A DNA stretch of 64,000 nucleotides, taken from Neisseriaceae bacterium. GTDB lineage: Bacteria > Pseudomonadota > Gammaproteobacteria > Burkholderiales > Chromobacteriaceae. Of the stretch, positions 42,671-52,122 are shown piece by piece. Position numbers and translations under genes: made by a program. Each line of letters starts with the position of its first letter. The stretch's first letter is position 1. The notes under the pieces are model-generated. The model was not told where the DNA came from and made no database searches. It was given only the letters and a program-made list of their open reading frames with translations. The stretch lies in NCBI GenBank assembly GCA_027489245.1, contig JAIYAC010000002.1, positions 1 through 64,000 of the forward strand, in the 5' to 3' direction.

Positions 42671-45600
42671 ATGTCGATTCGCCACGTCGAACTGGAAGAC
42701 AAATACACGGCACCTACCGGCCAGGTACTGCTGAACGGCATCCAGGCGCTGGTGCGCCTGCCCATGATGCAACAGGCGCGCGACCGCGCCGCCGGGCTGA
42801 ATACCGCCGGCTACGTCACCGGCTACCGCGGCTCGCCGCTGGGCAATGTGGACCAGGTGATGCAAAAAGCCAGCAAACACCTGGCGGCCAACAATGTGGT
42901 ATTCCACCCCGGCCTGAACGAAGACCTGGCCGCGACCGCCGTGTGGGGCACGCAGCAGGTCAACCTGTTCGAGGGGGCCAAGTACGACGGTGTGTACTCC
43001 ATGTGGTACGGCAAGGGCCCGGGTGTCGACCGCTCCGGTGACGTGATCAAGCACGGCAACGTGGCCGGCACCAGCCAGTTTGGCGGTGTGCTGCTGATCT
43101 GCGGCGACGACCACGCCGCCAAGTCGTCCACCTTCCCGCACCAGTCCGACCACATCCTGGCCGCCAGCATGATACCGGTGCTCAGCCCGTCCGGCGTGCA
43201 AGAGGTCATCGACTACGGCCTGCACGCCTGGGCCATGAGCCGTTATTCCGGCTGCTGGGTGTCGATCAAGGCCATCTCCGACACCATCGAAAGCGCCGCC
43301 GTGGTGGATATCAGCCCCGAGCGCGTGCAAACGCTGATCCCCGAAGACTTCCCGCTGCCGCCCGATGGCCTGTCCATCCGCTGGCCGGACACCCCGCTGG
43401 CGCAGGAAAAGCGCGTGCTGCACCACCGCCTGTACGCCGCGCTGGCCTACGCCCGTGTGAACAAGCTGAACCACGTGACGCTGGATTCGCCCAAGGCGCG
43501 GCTGGGCATCATTACCTGTGGCAAGAGCTACCTGGACGTGATGCAGGCGCTGGACGACCTGGGCATCGACGAGCAGCTGGCCGCCGACATCGGCCTGCGT
43601 ATCTTCAAGGTAGGCATGGTGTGGCCGCTGGAGCCGGAAGGCGTGCGCGAGTTTGCCCAAGGCCTGGAAGAGATCATGGTGATCGAGGAAAAACGCCAGA
43701 TCATCGAATACCAGCTGAAAGAACAGCTGTACAACTGGCGCGACGACGTGCGCCCGCGCGTGGTGGGCAAGTTTGCCGAAAAAGGCGAATGGGCGCTGCC
43801 GCACGGTGACTGGCTGCTGCCGGCCGCCGGCGAGCTGACCCCGGCCATGATCGCCCGCGCCATCGCCAAGCGCCTGGCCAACCTGTACGACAGCCCGGTG
43901 ATTCACGACCGCCTGAAGTTCTACGACGACAAAGAAGCGCAGCTGGTGAAACCGCGCGAAGCCATCGCGCGCATTCCGCACTACTGCAGTGGCTGCCCGC
44001 ACAACACCAGCACCAAAGTACCGGAAGGTAGCCGCGCCGTAGCCGGTATCGGCTGCCACTACATGGCGCACTGGATTGAAGGCGACAGCACCAAGACCTT
44101 TACCCAGATGGGCGGCGAAGGCATTACCTGGCTGGGCCAGGCGCCGTTTACCAGCACCAAGCACATCTTTACCAACCTGGGGGATGGCACCTACTTCCAT
44201 TCCGGCCTGCTGGCCATCCGTGCAGCGGTGGCCGGCAAGGTGAACATCACCTACAAGATTCTGTACAACGACGCGGTCGCGATGACCGGTGGCCAGAACG
44301 TGGACGGCTACCTGGACGTGCCGATGATTACCCGCCAGGTACACGCCGAAGGGGTTGGCCGCATCGTGATCACCAGCGACGACCCGGACAAATACCGCAC
44401 CGCGCACGGCCTGAAAGAAGGCCTGGCACCGGGGGTGGAAGTGTTCCACCGCCGCGAGCTGGACCGCCTGCAAAAAGAGCTGCGCGAGCTGCCTGGCGTC
44501 ACCATCCTGATTCACGACCAGACCTGTGCCGCTGAAAAACGCCGCCGCCGTAAACGCAAGGAATTCCCCGACCCGGACCGTCGCGCCTTCATCAACGAGC
44601 GCGTGTGCGAGGGCTGCGGCGACTGCGGCAAGAAATCCGGCTGCTTGTCGGTACTGCCGGTGGAAACCGCGCTGGGCCGCAAGCGCAAGATCGACCAGAG
44701 CAGCTGCAACAAGGACTTTTCCTGCGTGGAAGGCTTCTGCCCCAGCTTTGTGTCGGTCGCCGGCGCCAGCGTGAAAAAACCGGGCGGTGCCGCTGCCAGC
44801 CTGGACAGTATGGGTGCCCTGCCGCAGCCGCAGCTGCCTGGCCTGCACGAGCCGTTCGGCATCATGGTGACCGGCGTGGGCGGTACCGGCGTAGTCACCA
44901 TCGGCCAGGTGCTGGCCATGGCGGCGCACCTGGATAACAAGGGTGTGACCGTACTGGACATGGCCGGCCTGGCGCAAAAAGGCGGCTCGGTGTGGTCGCA
45001 CGTGCGCATTGCCGACAGCCAGGAAAAACTGCACGCGGTACGCATTGCCGCTGGCGACGCCAACTTGGTACTGGGCTGCGACCTGGTGGTAACCGCCGCC
45101 GAGGAAGCGCTGGCCAAGATGCGCGAGGGCTTCAGCCACGTGGTGGTGAACAACTATGAATCACCCACCAGTGCTTTCCTGAAAAACCCGGACGTGCGCT
45201 TCCCGGCCAAGGCCATGAAGGAAGCCATTATCGAGTCGGTAGGCAGCAGCCGCTTTGCCGAGGTGAACGCCACGCGCATCGCCACCGCCCTGATGGGCGA
45301 TGCCATTGCGGCCAACATGTTCATGCTGGGTTACGCCTGGCAAAAGGGCCTGGTGCCGGTATCGCTGGAAGCCATCATGAAAGCGGTAGAGCTGAACGGC
45401 GCGGCGGTGAAGTTCAACCAGCAAGCCTTTGTCTGGGGCCGCCACGCCGCGCACGACCCGGCGCGCATCGAGACCCTGGTCAGCCCGTCGGCCGTGGTGC
45501 AGTTTGTGCCGCGTGACACGGTAGAAGGCGTGCTGCACCACCGCAGCAAAGAGCTGGTGGCCTACCAGGACGACAAGTTGGCCGCACGCTACAAGGCGCT

Positions 45601-46162
45601 GGTGGAGCAGGTAAAAGCCGCCGAAGAGCGGGTGAAACCTGGCAGCAGCGCGCTGACGCTGGTGGTAGCCCGCGCCTACTACCACGTGCTGGCTTACAAG
45701 GACGAGTACGAGGTAGCGCGCCTGTACAGCGATGGCGAGTTCCAGCGTGCGCTGCATGAACAGTTCGATGGTGACCTCAAGCTCACCTTCCATTTCGGCG
45801 CCAGCTGGATGACCGGCCAGCAGCCGAAAAAGGTGAATCTGGGCCCGTGGGCGCTGAAGGCGCTGGGGATGATTGCCCGCTTTAAAGGCCTGCGCGGCAG
45901 CGCGCTGGACCCGTTTGGCTGGCAGGCCGACCGCCGGCTGGAGCGCGCCATGATCGTCGAGTTCGAGGCGTTGGTTAGCCAGCTGCTGGGCGCGCTGTCT
46001 GCGGCCAACCTGGGCACTGCCAGCGAAATGGTAAAACTGTACGAGGGGATTCGCGGCTTTGGCCACGTGAAGGAAGCCGGCTACCAGGCCGCGCAGACCA
46101 AACTGGCCGCGCTGCGCAAAGCGTTCGACACGCCGCCAGCCCATAAGGGTGCGGCGGCGTAA
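42671..46162 (+). CDS. Fused indolepyruvate ferredoxin oxidoreductase
   Basis: The 1163-aa enzyme oxidatively decarboxylates aryl or branched-chain 2-oxo acids to acyl-CoA, reducing ferredoxin. Order of domains: N-terminal pyruvate-oxidoreductase/TPP region (GYVTGYRGSPLGNVDQ near 50), then a core with CSGCPHNTSTKVPEG and GIGCHYMAHWI (TPP-binding half, about 435-600). A [4Fe-4S] segment CEGCGDCGKKSGC (about 646) and CSCVEGFC-like cysteines come next, and a C-terminal gamma domain starts at VTGVGGTGVVTIGQVLAMAA (about 735). Alpha, beta and gamma parts are in one chain, as usual for aerobic proteobacteria. It starts after GGAGGAG. Confidence 0.93.
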   Translation: MSIRHVELEDKYTAPTGQVLLNGIQALVRLPMMQQARDRAAGLNTAGYVTGYRGSPLGNVDQVMQKASKHLAANNVVFHPGLNEDLAATAVWGTQQVNLFEGAKYDGVYSMWYGKGPGVDRSGDVIKHGNVAGTSQFGGVLLICGDDHAAKSSTFPHQSDHILAASMIPVLSPSGVQEVIDYGLHAWAMSRYSGCWVSIKAISDTIESAAVVDISPERVQTLIPEDFPLPPDGLSIRWPDTPLAQEKRVLHHRLYAALAYARVNKLNHVTLDSPKARLGIITCGKSYLDVMQALDDLGIDEQLAADIGLRIFKVGMVWPLEPEGVREFAQGLEEIMVIEEKRQIIEYQLKEQLYNWRDDVRPRVVGKFAEKGEWALPHGDWLLPAAGELTPAMIARAIAKRLANLYDSPVIHDRLKFYDDKEAQLVKPREAIARIPHYCSGCPHNTSTKVPEGSRAVAGIGCHYMAHWIEGDSTKTFTQMGGEGITWLGQAPFTSTKHIFTNLGDGTYFHSGLLAIRAAVAGKVNITYKILYNDAVAMTGGQNVDGYLDVPMITRQVHAEGVGRIVITSDDPDKYRTAHGLKEGLAPGVEVFHRRELDRLQKELRELPGVTILIHDQTCAAEKRRRRKRKEFPDPDRRAFINERVCEGCGDCGKKSGCLSVLPVETALGRKRKIDQSSCNKDFSCVEGFCPSFVSVAGASVKKPGGAAASLDSMGALPQPQLPGLHEPFGIMVTGVGGTGVVTIGQVLAMAAHLDNKGVTVLDMAGLAQKGGSVWSHVRIADSQEKLHAVRIAAGDANLVLGCDLVVTAAEEALAKMREGFSHVVVNNYESPTSAFLKNPDVRFPAKAMKEAIIESVGSSRFAEVNATRIATALMGDAIAANMFMLGYAWQKGLVPVSLEAIMKAVELNGAAVKFNQQAFVWGRHAAHDPARIETLVSPSAVVQFVPRDTVEGVLHHRSKELVAYQDDKLAARYKALVEQVKAAEERVKPGSSALTLVVARAYYHVLAYKDEYEVARLYSDGEFQRALHEQFDGDLKLTFHFGASWMTGQQPKKVNLGPWALKALGMIARFKGLRGSALDPFGWQADRRLERAMIVEFEALVSQLLGALSAANLGTASEMVKLYEGIRGFGHVKEAGYQAAQTKLAALRKAFDTPPAHKGAAA

Positions 46163-46185
46163 CGGGCATTGTTTGAGGGTGTTTA

Positions 46186-46209
46186 ACGGGCCGCAAGGCC
46201 CGTTTTTTT
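46186..46209 (+). terminator. Intrinsic terminator after the IOR gene
   Basis: ACGGGCC-GCAA-GGCCCGT stem followed by seven T, 24 bases past the stop. Confidence 0.93.
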
Positions 46210-46341
46210 ATGGCTAGCCCGCGCAGTGGGCGCGTATCTGCCTGTATTAATGCTGCTGTGCTGTTTGTAAGCTGAAAGAAATAATTAATGAAAAAATGAG
46301 AAATTAATAAGTTATTCCCGTACTACAGGCGTTGCCAGCCG

Positions 46342-47961
46342 ATGAACCGTGTCAGAAAGCATATAGGTGTCTTTGCCACCAGCTACGGTATCGCCAGCGG
46401 CGTGCTGGCAGCCTTGCTCTGCCTGTTGCTGGCCATGCTGCTGTTTGTGGTGGTAGAAAGCCGCAAGCTGTACGCCACCCACCAGCGCCTGGCGGCACAG
46501 ATCAGCGGTATCACCCGCGAGCAGGAAGACATGCTGGCCAACCTCAACCAGCGTATCAGCCCGGTATGCGACGAGCCCACCCTGGTGCGGCTGCGCACCC
46601 AGATCTTTGCCAGCCGCCATATACGCGATGTGGGCATTTTTGACCCGCAAAACCGTTTGCTGTGCACCACCAGCGAAGGCCTGCTGGCATCCCCTTTATT
46701 ACCGCTTAGCCCTGCGCTGCGCGAAATCCGCAACGGTGTCGACCAGTCCATCTGGTTCAATGCGCCCATCCTGCTGGGGCAGTGGCGCTACCGGGCCATG
46801 GTCATGCAGCAGGGGCGTTTCAATGTGGTGGTCAATCAGGACAGCCTCTCTGCCTTGCTGCGCGATGTGGACGTACTGGGGCTGCAGCTGGCCGATGCCC
46901 TGCCCGGGCGCGTCTTTGTCAGCGGCAGGCTTACCCCGTACTGGTCGCGCTATTTTGATGAACAAGCAGCACTGAAGCGTCCGCTGAAAGGTTTTGACTG
47001 GCAGGCACAGGCCCTGGTACGTACCGACTATATTCCGGGCACGCCCTGGGTGGTGCAGTCTTACCTTACCCTGCCGGAAATCTTGCAGCGCCAGGGCTTG
47101 ATCCTGCTGCTGGTTGCCGTGGGAGCCTCGCTGATCGGCTTGCTGGTTACCGGTTTCATCACCCCTATCCTGGCCAGGCAAAAGCACATTGGTGCGCGTA
47201 TCCGCAACCTGCTGGAAGAAGGCTGCGTGCAGTGCTATTACCAGCCGATTGTCGAGCTGGCCACGCGGCGCTGGGTGGGCTGCGAGGTGCTGATGCGCAT
47301 CCGCGATGGCGACGAGCTGATTTCCCCGCTGCTGGCCCTGCCGCAAATCGAAAAGCAGGGCCTGGGGTGGGTGCTGGATAGTTTTGTGCTGCAGCAAAGC
47401 CTGCGCGAGCTGGCGCAGGCGCTGCCACCCACCGGTGGTTTCAAGGTGGCGGTGAACCTGTTTCCCGACAATATCCAGTTCCGCCGCCTGGACGCGCTGA
47501 TTTCCCCGCTGCAAGTCATGCTGGGCCGGCCCGACCTGCAACTGGGGCTGGAAATCGTGGAGCAAAGCTACGCTGACACCGTGGTGCACGAGATCGCGGC
47601 CCTGCGCCAGGCGGGCTACCAGGTATCGGTAGATGACTTTGGTACCGGCTACTCCAACCTGGGCCGCGTCAAGCGCATGGCGCCAGACGTGTTGAAGATA
47701 GACCGCTCTTTCGTGTACGAGATGGAAGACCTGTCGCTGCGTTCCAGCCTGATACCGGAAATCGTCAGCATTGCCCGCGCCATCGGTTCCAGCCTGGTGG
47801 CCGAAGGCATAGAAAACGAGCTACAGGCGGAGCAGCTGGCCAGCATGGGGGTCGAGTACGGGCAGGGTTACCTGTTTGCCCGGCCCCTGCCCATTGATGC
47901 CTTTGCTGCTGCGTTTGTCGCCCAGCTGCGCTGGCAGCAGGGTACCGTTTGCGGGGCTTAA
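46342..47961 (+). CDS. Membrane EAL-domain c-di-GMP phosphodiesterase, CSS-motif type
   Basis: The 539-aa protein has an N-terminal membrane helix (about 15-40), a periplasmic redox-sensing-like domain, a second helix (about 250-275), and a cytoplasmic EAL domain (about 285-530). The CSS domain has one Cys in ISPVCDEPT; the usual CSS triplet reads LLCTTSEG (CTT), keeping the Cys but not the serines. The EAL signature is EVL at 315-317. DDFGTGYSN (about 431-439) and an intact KIDRSFV imply hydrolysis of c-di-GMP. In E. coli such proteins are controlled by DsbA/DsbB through the Cys pair. Confidence 0.9.
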   Translation: MNRVRKHIGVFATSYGIASGVLAALLCLLLAMLLFVVVESRKLYATHQRLAAQISGITREQEDMLANLNQRISPVCDEPTLVRLRTQIFASRHIRDVGIFDPQNRLLCTTSEGLLASPLLPLSPALREIRNGVDQSIWFNAPILLGQWRYRAMVMQQGRFNVVVNQDSLSALLRDVDVLGLQLADALPGRVFVSGRLTPYWSRYFDEQAALKRPLKGFDWQAQALVRTDYIPGTPWVVQSYLTLPEILQRQGLILLLVAVGASLIGLLVTGFITPILARQKHIGARIRNLLEEGCVQCYYQPIVELATRRWVGCEVLMRIRDGDELISPLLALPQIEKQGLGWVLDSFVLQQSLRELAQALPPTGGFKVAVNLFPDNIQFRRLDALISPLQVMLGRPDLQLGLEIVEQSYADTVVHEIAALRQAGYQVSVDDFGTGYSNLGRVKRMAPDVLKIDRSFVYEMEDLSLRSSLIPEIVSIARAIGSSLVAEGIENELQAEQLASMGVEYGQGYLFARPLPIDAFAAAFVAQLRWQQGTVCGA

Positions 47962-48001
47962 GTGGTATGAATGAGGTTTGTCATCGCCACAGCGAACCGC
48001 C

Positions 48002-48466
48002 ATGCCCGCCGATATTCTGGTCAAGCTTTACCAGCTGCCGCCCTGCCCCGCCGTACCCGATGGCGTAGTATTGCGCCACCCTTTGCCGCACGAGCGCAGT
48101 GCAATGCGCATGTGGATAAGCCGTGAGTTTTCTGATGGCTGGGCCGATGAATTCGATACGGCATTTCGCAGTATGCCGCCTACCGCCTGGATCGTGCAGC
48201 GGGGTAGCGAGCTGCTGGGGTTTGCCTGCTATGACGTTACTGCACGGGGGTTTTTCGGGCCGACAGGCGTGAAGAAAAACCAGCAGGGCCAAGGGTTTGG
48301 CCGTTTACTGCTACTGGCCAGCCTGCATGCGCTGCACCAGCGTGGCTACGCTTACGCCATCATCGGTAGTGCCGGGCCGATAGACTTTTACCTGAGCCAG
48401 CTACCAGCCATGCTGATACCCGATAGCCATCCCGGTATTTATCCACAGCCTGTTGATAACTACTGA
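48002..48466 (+). CDS. GNAT-family N-acetyltransferase
   Basis: From the ATG at 48002 the product is 154 aa; the track uses a TTG eight codons earlier. GANT-fold signals are ELLGFACYDVTARGFFGPTG, then QQGQGFGRLLLLASLHAL with a G-Q-G-F-G acetyl-CoA loop, and IIGSAGPIDFYLSQL. GFFGPTGV resembles the small YhbS-like GNATs. The gene contains two exact DnaA-box 9-mers (48111 and 48439). It lies 40 bases after the EAL gene. Confidence 0.8.
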   Translation: MPADILVKLYQLPPCPAVPDGVVLRHPLPHERSAMRMWISREFSDGWADEFDTAFRSMPPTAWIVQRGSELLGFACYDVTARGFFGPTGVKKNQQGQGFGRLLLLASLHALHQRGYAYAIIGSAGPIDFYLSQLPAMLIPDSHPGIYPQPVDNY

Positions 48467-48563
48467 AAGCCAGGTGTGCTGCGCCGTGTGTGGCACGCTA
48501 GCCGCGACATGCGGCCAAGGTGTTGCCGTGCTGCCATCGCGTAGCAAACCAGATTGATACCAA

Positions 48564-48803
48564 CTAGGCCACGCGTACGCCAGGAAACAGGCTGAGCCGG
48601 CGTGCATCATCGACGGCCTGTTCCATATCGCTGGTTTCCTGCTGCCATACCCATACCTTGTGCAGCGGGTCGAAGGTTTCTACCAGCCACAGCTTTTTGC
48701 CGGTGCCCAGTGCCACCAGGCGGGCGCGGGCGGGCTGCTGGTAGTTGAAAATGACAGCATCGCTGGTAACGGGGGAAGCAGGTTTGGCAAGCTGGGCGCG
48801 CAT
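48564..48803 (-). CDS. Small hypothetical protein
   Basis: This 79-aa ORF (MRAQLAKPASPVTSDAVIF at the start, RRLSLFPGVRVA at the end) has a plausible beta-rich core including KKLWLVETFDPLHKVWVWQ. The RBS is weak and I do not recognise a family. It occupies the space between the GNAT gene and the tct operon, and no competing ORF is better. Codon composition resembles its neighbours. Confidence 0.5.
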   Translation of the reverse strand: MRAQLAKPASPVTSDAVIFNYQQPARARLVALGTGKKLWLVETFDPLHKVWVWQQETSDMEQAVDDARRLSLFPGVRVA

Positions 48804-48948
48804 GATGGTGTCCGTGTGGTGTAGGCCACGCTTAGTGCAAATGGTATGCCAGCCTGAAACGGTGGCCAGCGCGGCTGCGGCGACTGCCGTGTAGCGGCGG
48901 TGGTGCAGCGCTGTGCGCTAACGGTGCAGTACGGTACTGGAACGGGGC

Positions 48949-49005
48949 AAGGTTGGCCGCAACATAAAAAAACGCCAGCAGGACTGATGACGAGTCCGCT
49001 GGCGT
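48949..49005 (-). terminator. tctA terminator with adjacent uptake-like motif
   Basis: ACGCCAGC...GGACT and AGTCC.GCTGGCGT (48972-49005) pair with a short loop. On the minus strand seven T follow, and then GCGGCCAACCTTG (motif at 48949-48960). Confidence 0.85.
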
Positions 49006-49081
49006 GTGAGAAGTACAACATCGCTTGTACCGGGAGTACGGGGTGAGTGGCCGCTTCTGGCGGCGGCCATCAGCAGGCGGC

Positions 49082-50584
49082 TCAGGCTTGCAGCATTTTC
49101 TGGCGGCGTTTCATCAGCGGCGGCACGATCAGGATGGCCGCGGTTACGGTCAGGATGGCCAGCGAGATCGGGTGCGTCAGGAAGACGGTCAGGTCGCCCT
49201 GGTGGATGGACATGGCGCGGCGGAAGTGTTTTTCTGCCATCGGCCCTACGATCAGGCCCACGACCAGTGGCACCACCGGGAAGTCGAAGCGGCGCATCAT
49301 GAAGCCCAGTACACCAATGATGTACAGCAGCATCAGGTCGAACCAGCTCTGGCGCAGCGCGTAGGCACCCATGGTGGCCAGGACCACGATGCCGCCGTAC
49401 AGCAGCGGGCGCGGTACTTTCAGGAACTGTACCCACAGGCCGACCAGCGGCAGGTTCAACACCAGCAGCATCACGTTACCGATGTACAGCGAGGCGATCA
49501 GGCCCCACACCAGCTCGGGGTTGGTATCAAACAGCAGCGGGCCGGGCACGATGTTGTACTGCTGGAAGGCAGAGAGCATGATGGCAGCGGTAGCCGAGGT
49601 CGGGATACCCAGCGTCAGCAGCGGTACCAAGGTGCCGGTTACCGCGGCATTGTTGGCCGCTTCCGGGCCGGCTACGCCTTCGATCGCGCCTTTGCCGAAC
49701 TCTTTTTTCGCTTCCGGGCTGGCCAGCTTGCGCTCGGCCGAGTACGACAGGAAGGTCGGCATTTCGGTGCCGCCGGCTGGCAGGGTGCCAAACGGGAAGC
49801 CGATGGCGGTACCGCGCAGCCACGGTTTCCACGAGCGCTTCCAGTCGTCCTTGCTCATCCAGAAACTGCCTTTGAGCGACTCGATGCGGCCGGCGATTTT
49901 GTTTTCGTAGGTAGCGGTGTACAGCGTTTCACCGATGGCAAACAGGCCCATGGCCACCACCACGATGTCGATACCGTCGATCAGTGGCATCAGGCCAAAG
50001 GTAAAGCGGCTCTGGCCAGACTGCGACTCGATACCGATCAGGCCCATGGACAGGCCCAGCATCAAGGCAATAAAGCCTTTCAGCGGCGAGTTACCCAGCA
50101 CCGCCGACACGGCAGCGAAGGTGAGCATCATCAGGGCAAAGGTTTCTACCGGGCCCAGCTGCAGGGCAAAGCCGGCAATCACCGGGGCCAGCAGGGTAAG
50201 CAGCACGGTGGCAATGCTGCCGGCCACAAACGAACCGATGGCGGCGGTAGACAGCGCCGGGCCGGCGCGGCCGGCCTTGGCCATCTTGTTGCCTTCCAGC
50301 GCCGATACGATGGAGCCGGCTTCGCCCGGGGTATTCAGCAGGATGGAGGTGGTAGAGCCGCCAAACATGGCGCCGTAGTACACGCCGGCCAGCATGATCA
50401 GCGCGCCGGTTGGGTCTACGCTTTGCGTTACCGGCAGCAGCAGGGCCACGGTGACAGCCGGGCCGACGCCGGGCAGCACGCCAATAGCCGTACCCAGAGT
50501 ACAGCCCAGCAGCGCCCATAGCAGGTTGGCCGGGGTCAGTGCGGTAGCAAAGCCCAGACTGAACAGGGCATTCAACGATTCCAT
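49082..50584 (-). CDS. tctA: Tripartite tricarboxylate transporter, large permease TctA
   Basis: TctA is the large (about 12-helix) permease of the TTT family, which imports citrate or other carboxylates with a periplasmic Bug protein. The 500-aa protein has the family signatures [20 protein letters not shown] (residues about 31-50) and [20 protein letters not shown] (about 77-96), plus [16 protein letters not shown] near the end. Its start overlaps the tctB stop by one base. It ends in a strong terminator. Confidence 0.95.
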   Translation of the reverse strand: MESLNALFSLGFATALTPANLLWALLGCTLGTAIGVLPGVGPAVTVALLLPVTQSVDPTGALIMLAGVYYGAMFGGSTTSILLNTPGEAGSIVSALEGNKMAKAGRAGPALSTAAIGSFVAGSIATVLLTLLAPVIAGFALQLGPVETFALMMLTFAAVSAVLGNSPLKGFIALMLGLSMGLIGIESQSGQSRFTFGLMPLIDGIDIVVVAMGLFAIGETLYTATYENKIAGRIESLKGSFWMSKDDWKRSWKPWLRGTAIGFPFGTLPAGGTEMPTFLSYSAERKLASPEAKKEFGKGAIEGVAGPEAANNAAVTGTLVPLLTLGIPTSATAAIMLSAFQQYNIVPGPLLFDTNPELVWGLIASLYIGNVMLLVLNLPLVGLWVQFLKVPRPLLYGGIVVLATMGAYALRQSWFDLMLLYIIGVLGFMMRRFDFPVVPLVVGLIVGPMAEKHFRRAMSIHQGDLTVFLTHPISLAILTVTAAILIVPPLMKRRQKMLQA

Positions 50585-51099
50585 TACAGTACTCCCCCCG
50601 GGATCAGCGCTGGCAGGTTAAGGCCCAGCGTCTTGAACAGGTGAAACAGGCCCAGGGCCAGAACAAAAGACAACACCAGGTCCAGTGTTGGGCGGCGGGT
50701 GTCCAGTGCACGACAAATACCGAAGCACAGCAAGGTGCCAGCCAGGGTGAAACCCACCAGGCCAATGAGCGCCATATGGGCAATCAGGCTGCCGCTGGCA
50801 ATGGCAAACATGCGCCAGTCGGCGTCGCCACGGGCAAATTCGTCTTCGGCTTCTACTTCTGCCGCGTCGTTCTCGCCATCGCTGAGAATGGTATCCGGCC
50901 CGTTACTGTGGCGACGCTGCATCAGCAACGCGCCACCGGCAACGATCAGACCGGTTACCACCAGCGAAGGAAAGAAGCGCGGCCCGATGCCGGCATAGCC
51001 GGCATCGTTCGGGATGTCCTGCAGCTGCCAGGCCATGAACAGGCCCAGCAGGATGATCCCGAAGGCGAGCCATTGCTCGCCGGATACGCGCTTGATCAT
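50584..51099 (-). CDS. tctB: Tripartite tricarboxylate transporter, small subunit TctB
   Basis: TctB is the small four-helix membrane subunit that pairs with TctA. The 171-aa protein has a first helix near [20 protein letters not shown] and the typical [20 protein letters not shown]. An acidic cytoplasmic loop follows, then two helices near the C-terminus. It lies three bases downstream of tctC and overlaps tctA by one base, in a single tctCBA operon. Confidence 0.92.
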   Translation of the reverse strand: MIKRVSGEQWLAFGIILLGLFMAWQLQDIPNDAGYAGIGPRFFPSLVVTGLIVAGGALLMQRRHSNGPDTILSDGENDAAEVEAEDEFARGDADWRMFAIASGSLIAHMALIGLVGFTLAGTLLCFGICRALDTRRPTLDLVLSFVLALGLFHLFKTLGLNLPALIPGGVL

Positions 51100-51102
51100 G
51101 GC

Positions 51103-52056
51103 TTAGTTACCCAGCTTCAGTTTCTTGACAGTCACAGCGGTACGCTTGATGTCTTCGTTCAGGAAGGTCTGGAAGCTGTCGCCGCTTTGCAGCATGTCCA
51201 GCCACTCGAATTTCTCGGCCTTGGCTTTCCAGGCTGGCGATTTCACGGCGGTTTCCACCATCTTGATCAGCTGGGTTTTCTGTGCGGCGTTGATGCCTGG
51301 GGGCGCAAACACACCACGCCAGTTGTACACCACCACGTCGGTGCCCTGCTCGCGGATGGTTGGTACCGGGATGTCCGGGTTACGGGTAGCGGCGGAAATG
51401 CCCAGCGCACGTACTTTACCGGCCTTGATCAGGTCGGCCAGTTCGCCGTAGCCGCTGATGTAGGCGGCAATCTGGTTACCCAGCACGGCAGCCTTGCCCT
51501 CGCCACCGCCGGCAAACGGGATGTAGTTCAGCTTGTCCGGGTCAACGCCGGCTTTTTCGGACATCAGGCTGGCCATGATGTGGTCAATGCCACCGGCCGA
51601 GCCGCCGCCGATGCTCACGGCACCCGGGTTGGCTTTGTAGGCAGCCATCAGGTCCTTGATGGATTTGTACGGCGAGGCGGTTGGTACCACGATCACGTTG
51701 AACTCGCCCATCAGGCGCGAAATCGGCGTCACCATGCCGAAGTTCACCGGCGATTTGTTGGTTTCCAGCGCGCCCACGGTCACGGCACCGGCTACCAGCA
51801 GGGCGTTAGGGTTGCCCTTTTCGTTGTTGACGAACTGCGCCATGCCGATGGCACCACCGGCACCGGCTTTGTTTTCTACGACCACGCTTTTTACCTGGCC
51901 CGACGCTTGCAGCGCTTCGCCCAGGGTGCGGGCGATGGTGTCAAAGCCGCCGCCCGGGTTGGCCGGGGCCATGATCTTGAATTGTTCAACTTGGGCCTGG
52001 GCAGCCATCGGGGCCAGGGCTACCAGGCAGGAAACCAGTAGGGTTTTCAGTTTCAT
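51103..52056 (-). CDS. tctC: Tripartite tricarboxylate transporter, Bug-type binding protein TctC
   Basis: TctC delivers the carboxylate ligand to TctAB. The 317-aa protein has a signal peptide ending MAAQA, then APANPGGGFDTIARTLGEAL, the Bug opening with the ligand-binding PxGGxxD loop. VENKAGAGGAIGMAQFVN and GGEGKAAVLGNQIAAYISG also match the Bug fold. It heads the operon. The substrate is unproven; citrate or a related acid is the usual case. Confidence 0.93.
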   Translation of the reverse strand: MKLKTLLVSCLVALAPMAAQAQVEQFKIMAPANPGGGFDTIARTLGEALQASGQVKSVVVENKAGAGGAIGMAQFVNNEKGNPNALLVAGAVTVGALETNKSPVNFGMVTPISRLMGEFNVIVVPTASPYKSIKDLMAAYKANPGAVSIGGGSAGGIDHIMASLMSEKAGVDPDKLNYIPFAGGGEGKAAVLGNQIAAYISGYGELADLIKAGKVRALGISAATRNPDIPVPTIREQGTDVVVYNWRGVFAPPGINAAQKTQLIKMVETAVKSPAWKAKAEKFEWLDMLQSGDSFQTFLNEDIKRTAVTVKKLKLGN

Positions 52057-52122
52057 GAGTCTCTCCAGTGTTGTGGTACAGCGAGTAATACGTCCTCGGG
52101 GCGGGACGATGTTTAACGTTAT

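Noticed and set aside
42581-45139. 852-aa minus-strand ORF across the indolepyruvate oxidoreductase gene
   Set aside because: It is an antisense shadow of a clear 1163-aa enzyme; its composition is His/Gln/Val-rich noise with no family motifs.
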